64,000 bases of DNA, from the NCBI GenBank assembly GCA_019279435.1, contig JAAALK010000081.1, positions 27,120,457-27,184,456 of the forward strand, in the 5' to 3' direction. The DNA comes from Zizania palustris (Eukaryota > Streptophyta > Magnoliopsida > Poales > Poaceae). Positions 59,138 through 64,000 of this stretch are shown here, in pieces. Numbering within the stretch: position 1 is the first letter of the stretch; each line of letters opens with the position of its first letter. The translations under genes were made by a program, and so were the position numbers. The notes beneath the pieces are model-generated. The model was not told the origin of the DNA, searched no databases, and worked only from the letters and a program-made list of their open reading frames with translations.

Positions 59138-60439
59138 GGGTTAATAGCTTCTATGCCACCGTTATTCTCCGTTTCGCCAAAAATACCACCAAAATTTCGC
59201 GAATAGCCGATATGCCATTATTATTACAGATTCACTCTAAAATACCATTTGGGCCCACCCGTAGAGCACTGTTTTATGAAAATACTCATATTACCCTCAT
59301 CTTCTTCCTCCCTCCTCCTCTTGTCCCCTTTCCTCCACAGCCGGCGCCACCGCCACTGCCTACCTCGCCGTCGCCAGCCCCACTGCCATCGCCTACCTTG
59401 CCGCCGCGCCGAGGACTAGTCCTAACCCTTACCCGCTCCTTGTCCTCGTCCTCCTGGTGATCCCTGCCACCGCGACCTCCCCCTCCTACTCGGACCACTG
59501 CCATGGCCTCCCGTCGGCGCCTGACGTTGCCGGCGGTGGCGAAGGCTATGACCCCACCGCGCTGGTCCACTCCCTCCAACTCTCCACCGGCTACTTCTCC
59601 GGCGGAGGGCTGCGCCTCTTCGGCCCCGACCCCTCCGTCCTGCCTCGTTCCTTCTCCTTCCTCTCTCGTCCACGTCTCCACCACGCTCACCGTCTCCGGT
59701 GGCCGGCGAGGGACGTTCGGCGGCCGCCACCTCTTCGAGTACGACGGCCAGGCGCACCGCTTTCATCCCCGCCTCCCCCGCTTCGTCGGCCGTCGCGGTT
59801 CCATCACCTTCGACGTGGAGGGATAGTACTCGTCGGCATCTGGCGAGCTCTGTATGGTCGGCACCGGCTCTGGCCGTGCGGCCGACGGCACGACGTTGAA
59901 CCTCCTCCTCGTCGTGCTCCGCGTCCACTTCCCCAACCATGCCAACCTGACGCGCCCCTTCGTCACTAGCAACCTCGAGAGCACCGATTCCCCCAGCTTC
60001 TTCGAGCCCATCTCGCTCGTCGCCTACGCCGAGGAGGACTACGCCTCAGCAGCAACAGAGGCCCTCGTGCGGCCATGGCAAGAGGAGGCGGCCGGCGGGA
60101 GCCGCGACGCGTCTCAAATCGGCTACGAAGGCTCTCGGCGCAGCCATGGCGGGAGGCAGCGGCCGGTAGGAGCGGCGACGCGTCTCAGCGGTGGAGGCCT
60201 TCGGCGCGGCCATGGCGACCGGCGGGAGCGGAGGCAGAGAGGGGATAGGGCGGAGGCTTGAGGTAGAAGATGAATAGTGGGGGTAAAGTGTGTATTTTAA
60301 AAAAACAGTGTTCTGCGGGTGGGCCCAAATGATGTTTTGGAGTGAATCTGTAATAATAATGGCATATCGGCTATTCGCGAAATTTTGATGGTATTTTTGG
60401 TGAAACGGAAAATAACGGTGGCACACAAGCCATTAACCC
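59138..60439 (+). mobile_element. Pack-MULE with DUF2921 gene fragment, TSD ATAAATTAT
   Basis: TIRs of about 150 bp (left GGGTTAATAGCTTCTATGCC, right inverted GGGTTAATGGCTTGTGTGCC), flanked by the 9-bp duplication ATAAATTAT (59129-59137 and 60440-60448). The interior is GC-rich gene-derived DNA and no transposase, the definition of a Pack-MULE. The right part (60060-60262) is a separate CGGCCATGGC...GACGCGTCTCA repeat in two to three copies, perhaps a second captured piece. Confidence 0.93.
59436..60055 (+). pseudogene. Captured DUF2921 gene fragment
   Basis: Frame LLVLVLLVIPATATSPSYSD resembles the end of a signal peptide; it continues DHCHGLP, LQLSTGYFSGGGLRLFGPD, then in another frame HVSTTLTVSGG, SITFDVEG, and after a TAG at 59824-59826, SASGELCMVGTGSG, LRVHFPNHANLT and SFFEPISLVAYAEEDYA. 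This is the extracellular N-terminal part of the plant DUF2921 family (PF11145). A frameshift near 59660 and the TAG break it. No ATG precedes the signal-peptide-like part, so capture began inside exon 1. Parent locus is outside the window. Confidence 0.8.
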
Positions 60440-60589
60440 ATAAATTATCAAATTTTCAAAAAAAACAACACTTCATGACTTCATCTCCTCCACACGAGAG
60501 TATGAGACAGTGTAGGCGGCCGATTGGTCGCCGTCAAAAGCGAATACGGCCACCGACAACTACAGGCCGCCTCCCCTCGGCACGCACAG

Positions 60590-61433
60590 GAGTGGCGGAC
60601 CTAGGATTTATTTATTGGGGGTACAAAATTAAACAGACTACAAACCATACATATAATATACCAAAAATTGATTTGACAACAACGATAAAATAAATCGATG
60701 ATAAATACTCAATCTAGATACACATATATCAAAATAATTTATACCATATTCTCAACATAGTGAACCAATATAATTTCTGATAAAACATAAGAAAAATAAA
60801 ACTACTTCCATCTAGATAGGATAGCAGTTAGTAGACGTCGTTGTGACTGCCATGCCAACCACTAAGGTGGTGGTCTACTGATCTACACATTGTGACCAGT
60901 GGGTATGTTGGACAAATTACATTGAATGACACCAATAAAATATCTTCTATAGAGAATAGTCAAATTTACTTATACCACACTCAAACAGGCAACTTTCACA
61001 GTTATAATTGAGATTAAATCAATATAAGAAAATTTGTGGCACCTTTATAACAAATCATAGAAAAATACATCGTAGACTATCATGTAACAAGATGATTATT
61101 TATTTTTCCAGGAGCTTATTTTAAAGGACTAAAAAACTATAATAGAATTATATGAAACAAATACTACTTTTTTAGCAGTACGTATTTACGTAATGACGTA
61201 GCAATATTCGTTGGCTATTAGGAATATATGAGAGAAGATGAATAGAGTTAGCTAGTTAGAAAAATAGATTATTAGACTAACTATTAAATTATTGAGCTAT
61301 ATTTTAACCCAATTAAAACAAACACATATACATATACATATACATACACATATATATATATACATACTAAAATTTTCCCAAAAAAATTTGGGGGTACAAG
61401 TGTACCCCCATGCTCCACGCTAGGTCCGCCATG
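60590..61433. mobile_element. Non-autonomous hAT element, 844 bp, TSD ACGCACAG
   Basis: Ends TGGCGGACCTAG and its inverse CTAGGTCCGCCA (TIR about 12 bp), flanked by the 8-bp duplication ACGCACAG at 60582-60589 and 61434-61441, the hAT signature. Inner GGGGGTAC repeats are also inverted. AT-rich core with (TACATA)n at 61320-61370. No transposase. Confidence 0.88.
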
Positions 61434-61441
61434 ACGCACAG

Positions 61442-62506
61442 TAGATCTGTGGCCTGTGGTGGTCCGTCATCTTCCTCATCTCCGAGCAGACCTGGCCGGC
61501 CGCCGCCGCCGCCGCAGCCACATTTCGGACATGGCCTCGAAGCTCCTCAGTCCTCGGCCGCCGGGCCTGGTATCGCCGCGCTGCCGTTTTTCTGCGCAAA
61601 AGGATGGTACGAACCTCACGCCCTCATGTTCTACCATTCTCTGACAGTAACTTCAATTTCCTTGGTGGTTTTCCAAAGAAGGTTTATTCAAAAGGCCACC
61701 AACCATGGAAAGAATCGATTGGCATCAGCCTTTAGCTCAGAGCATTATCGTTCTCAATGCCCCTTTGCCCTTTAGTCCCAGCGAGATTCTTCCTTCATTT
61801 GGTCAGGCAATGGATGCATTTTTGCTTTGCCTTTATACAAAGAAAGTGCTGCAAGCTGGACAACTGCTAAACCATTGCTGATATATATGAGGTCTAGAAA
61901 AGGGTATGTCTTATGCTCTTCTGTGAAATTCAGCTATCAGGTGCAACGGTAAGCTGATATCCTTGTTTCATCATTATTCAGTGAACAGCAATCATCCTTG
62001 TCTTTGGTGTAGTAAATTTATTCTTATGTTCTCCTGTAAATGGTTAGCAAGTGTCCATGCACCTGCTTGGCAGGGAGATAGTACATACTACATACTACCA
62101 ACAATCAGTTCAAGGACTATAAAATGTTGTTTCTTGGTGAAGAAAATCTGAATTATCACTATAAATGTCCTAGCTTCCTAGCTAGCTTTAGCAGTCACTG
62201 AAAGACTGATTCATCTCATTTATCATAGTGTCAGTGAAACCTATAGTTTGTTTTTTTATTTGTGTCGTTTTACTCTCATTTTTTCAAGCAGTTATGACCG
62301 TTTTGTATTTATTGTGCCAATTATCGTCCAGGTCTTCAATTAATACTCGTGAGATATCAGCAAATTACCAAAAGGAAGACACAGAGGGGTTTACCTGGTT
62401 CACCATTGTATTGCCATCACTGACATTCCTTGAATTGTTTCTTCTTAGCTGCATTACCGAAGAAAATTTTGAAGCTTGTATCATTCTTCTATTAAACATA
62501 TTTTAG
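61442..62506 (+). other. Upstream region of the ankyrin gene
   Basis: A GC-rich stretch with CCGCCGCCG (61495-61590) turns AT-rich after 61680. It may contain a 5' UTR exon and intron (possible donor GATG|GTACG at 61605), but I cannot prove either. No convincing protein upstream of 62507. Confidence 0.4.
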
Positions 62507-63751
62507 ATGGCAACCAGTATGTCCAACAATAATTCAACAGGAGGAGCACAGTTACAGATTAACCTATGGCTCCTGAATGCAGCCAAGCTTGGTGATTCCA
62601 GATCAATGAAGGAATTGGCTGCACAAAATCCAAGCATATTGCTCGGAACAACTCCTCAGGGAAACACATGTCTTCACATATCCTCAATCCATGGCCATGA
62701 GAGGTTCTGCAAGGATGTGTTGGAGCTTAACCAATCCCTCCTCAGCGCTACAAACTCAAATGGCGAGACGCCAATGCTCACCTGTGTGACAAGTGGCCAT
62801 GCCTTGTTGGCATCTTTTTTGCTTGGGCACTGCCATCATCTGGGGCTCAGAGAGGCAATTCTGCAGAAAGACAAAGATGGATGCAACGTGCTTCACCATG
62901 CCATCCGCAGTGGCCACAAGGACCTCGCACGGGAACTGATAGCTACAGAGCCCACCTTGTCACAGGGTGTGAACAATTACCACGAGTCTCCAATGTTCAT
63001 AGCAGCGATGAGAGAATTTACAGATGTCTTCAGAAAACTGTTAGAAATTCCAGAATCTGCTCATGTTGGGAGTTGTGGATATAATGCTCTTCATGCTGCT
63101 GTGAGAAACGGGAATCCAGGTGAGAACTGTGGATGCAGTAGAGTAGAACTCATAGAATTAATTTTATAGAATTAAAAAAGGATTATTCATATAATCTAGA
63201 TGCTATTCCTTCTTTTGTTTTCAGTGATAGCTAAAGAGTTAATGGAGATGCGTCCATGGCTGGCCAGAGAGGAAAATGATCAAAAGAATACCCCAATGCG
63301 TCTTGCTGCACTTTGGGGCAAGATTGATGTGCTCAAAGTATTGCTACAGCATGACTGGACCTTGGGGTATACAGTGTGCAGTGAAGATGGTGATCCTCTA
63401 CTTAATTCTGCTGCATTTCGAGGCAATGTTGGTGTTGCTCGAGTGCTTCTTGATCATTGCCCAGATGCGCCCTACTGTGACTCGAGTGGCTCGACATGTC
63501 TCCATGTAGCCGTGTGGAAAGGCCACGCCGAGTTCGTTGCATTTATCCTAGAATCACCACATCTTCGCAAACTCATCAACATGAGAGATTGCGATGGGAG
63601 AACTGCTCTGCATCACGCAGTGCAAAAGTGTGATACTAAAATCGTTGCTGCTTTGTTGTCTCATAGAGGCATAGACGTCACGGTAGAGGACAACCTTGCA
63701 AACTCTTCAGAGTGGGAGTTAGACACCACTTATGCCAAGACTTTAAACTGG
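62507..63751 (+). CDS. PGG-type ankyrin-repeat protein, first two coding exons (partial)
   Basis: Exon 1 is 62507-63119 (ATG, donor CCAG|GTGAGA) and exon 2 is 63225-63751 (acceptor TTTTCAG, donor ACTGG|GTAAGT); the join is in frame (NP-VIAKELMEMRPWL). About 380 residues so far hold at least eight ankyrin repeats: GNTCLHISSIHGHERF, GETPMLTCVTSGH, CNVLHHAIRSGHKDL, ESPMFIAAMREF, YNALHAAVRNGN, NTPMRLAALWGK, STCLHVAVWKGH and RTALHHAVQKCD. In this ACD6-like grass family one or more later exons encode the membrane-spanning PGG domain; it would lie beyond the window. Exon 2 ends in SEWELDTTYAKTLNW, the usual family border. Members act in defence or stress signalling at membranes; a specific role is not claimed. 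Confidence 0.88.
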
Positions 63752-64000
63752 GTAAGTCTATAATCATGGCTTGCACTCTTACTTCATTTAGTTGGCAGCA
63801 TAGAAATTAAGCTAAATTGTGTGTGTTTGCTACATTAATTTGTTTGGATTACATGCCACCTTTGATGCAGAGCTGTTTTGTAGGGACAAGAGAAGGAATT
63901 TAAATAGCTCTTTTATTTTTCATTGCATAGTTTACTAAAAACCACATTAAACCATATATTATAATGAGAGGGATATCTAAATAAAAATGAACATAAAATG
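63752..64000 (+). other. Start of intron 2 of the ankyrin gene
   Basis: Begins GTAAGTCTAT; no acceptor with continuing frame is seen before the window ends. Confidence 0.6.

Noticed and set aside
61456..61775. Upstream coding exon of the ankyrin gene
   Set aside because: Frames at 61410-61775 are short, basic or proline-rich and have no family resemblance; splice links to 62507 cannot be shown.

Overview
The window looks like nuclear DNA of a grass (Poaceae), plausibly Oryza or a close relative. The grounds are three kinds of grass-type transposon (Tekay chromoviruses with an extra ORF ahead of gag, CACTA elements built from TTTGCCGAGTGC subterminal repeats, and 9-bp-TSD MULEs including a Pack-MULE), spliced genes with GT-AG introns, and grass-type SABATH and ankyrin genes. 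The species is inference. Most of the 64 kb is transposons and their debris. Only two ordinary genes look alive: a FAM136A/DUF842 gene (39643-44078, +) and the first part of a PGG-type ankyrin-repeat gene (62507 to the window edge, +).

Layout. 1-9917: minus-strand Tekay/RIRE3-like element I (partial 3' LTR, broken gag-pol, intact ORF0, full 3.3-kb 5' LTR), next to the end of another LTR element (9918-10904) that interrupts a SABATH methyltransferase fragment. 10905-14659: SABATH fragments and one four-exon pseudogene. 14788-25131: a 10.3-kb CACTA element (TSD ATC) carrying TNPD-like and TNPA/PF03004-like genes, each with nonsense codons, and a 79-nt-arm hairpin ahead of the transposase. 25421-29789: an inverted, internally deleted relative (TSD ATT). 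29790-36655: remnants of the SABATH locus, a Harbinger-type element, a small CACTA, a pseudo-copy of FAM136A exon 1, palindromic GC-rich DNA, 277-bp tandem repeats and MITEs. 36656-38365: a third CACTA remnant. 38933-39397: a decayed Helitron. 39643-44078: FAM136A, whose introns hold a solo LTR, a tandem duplication, a Helitron and a large inverted repeat. 44632-45175: foldback MULE. 46037-60439: a rearranged second Tekay locus. 60590-61433: hAT element. 62507 onwards: ankyrin gene.

The most informative structure is 46037-60439. A solo LTR with matching CTCAC flanks is followed by a copy of the downstream flank, including the start of a Pack-MULE. That copy joins, with 2 bp of shared sequence, to a pol gene lacking its 3' end, followed by ORF0, the second LTR and the same flank again with the complete Pack-MULE. 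The simplest history is: element insertion beside an existing Pack-MULE, tandem duplication with ends in the Pack-MULE and in pol, LTR-LTR recombination that removed the first internal region, then insertion of a 284-bp MULE MITE in the left flank copy only (the right copy keeps the empty site).

Other points of interest are the hairpin upstream of the CACTA transposase, the giant palindrome formed by the two CACTA elements, filler DNA at the CACTA-2 deletion junction, the intact ORF0 beside broken gag-pol in both Tekay copies, and the shredding of a SABATH cluster by at least four transposon insertions. All calls rest on reading the sequence and family knowledge; no database search was possible.
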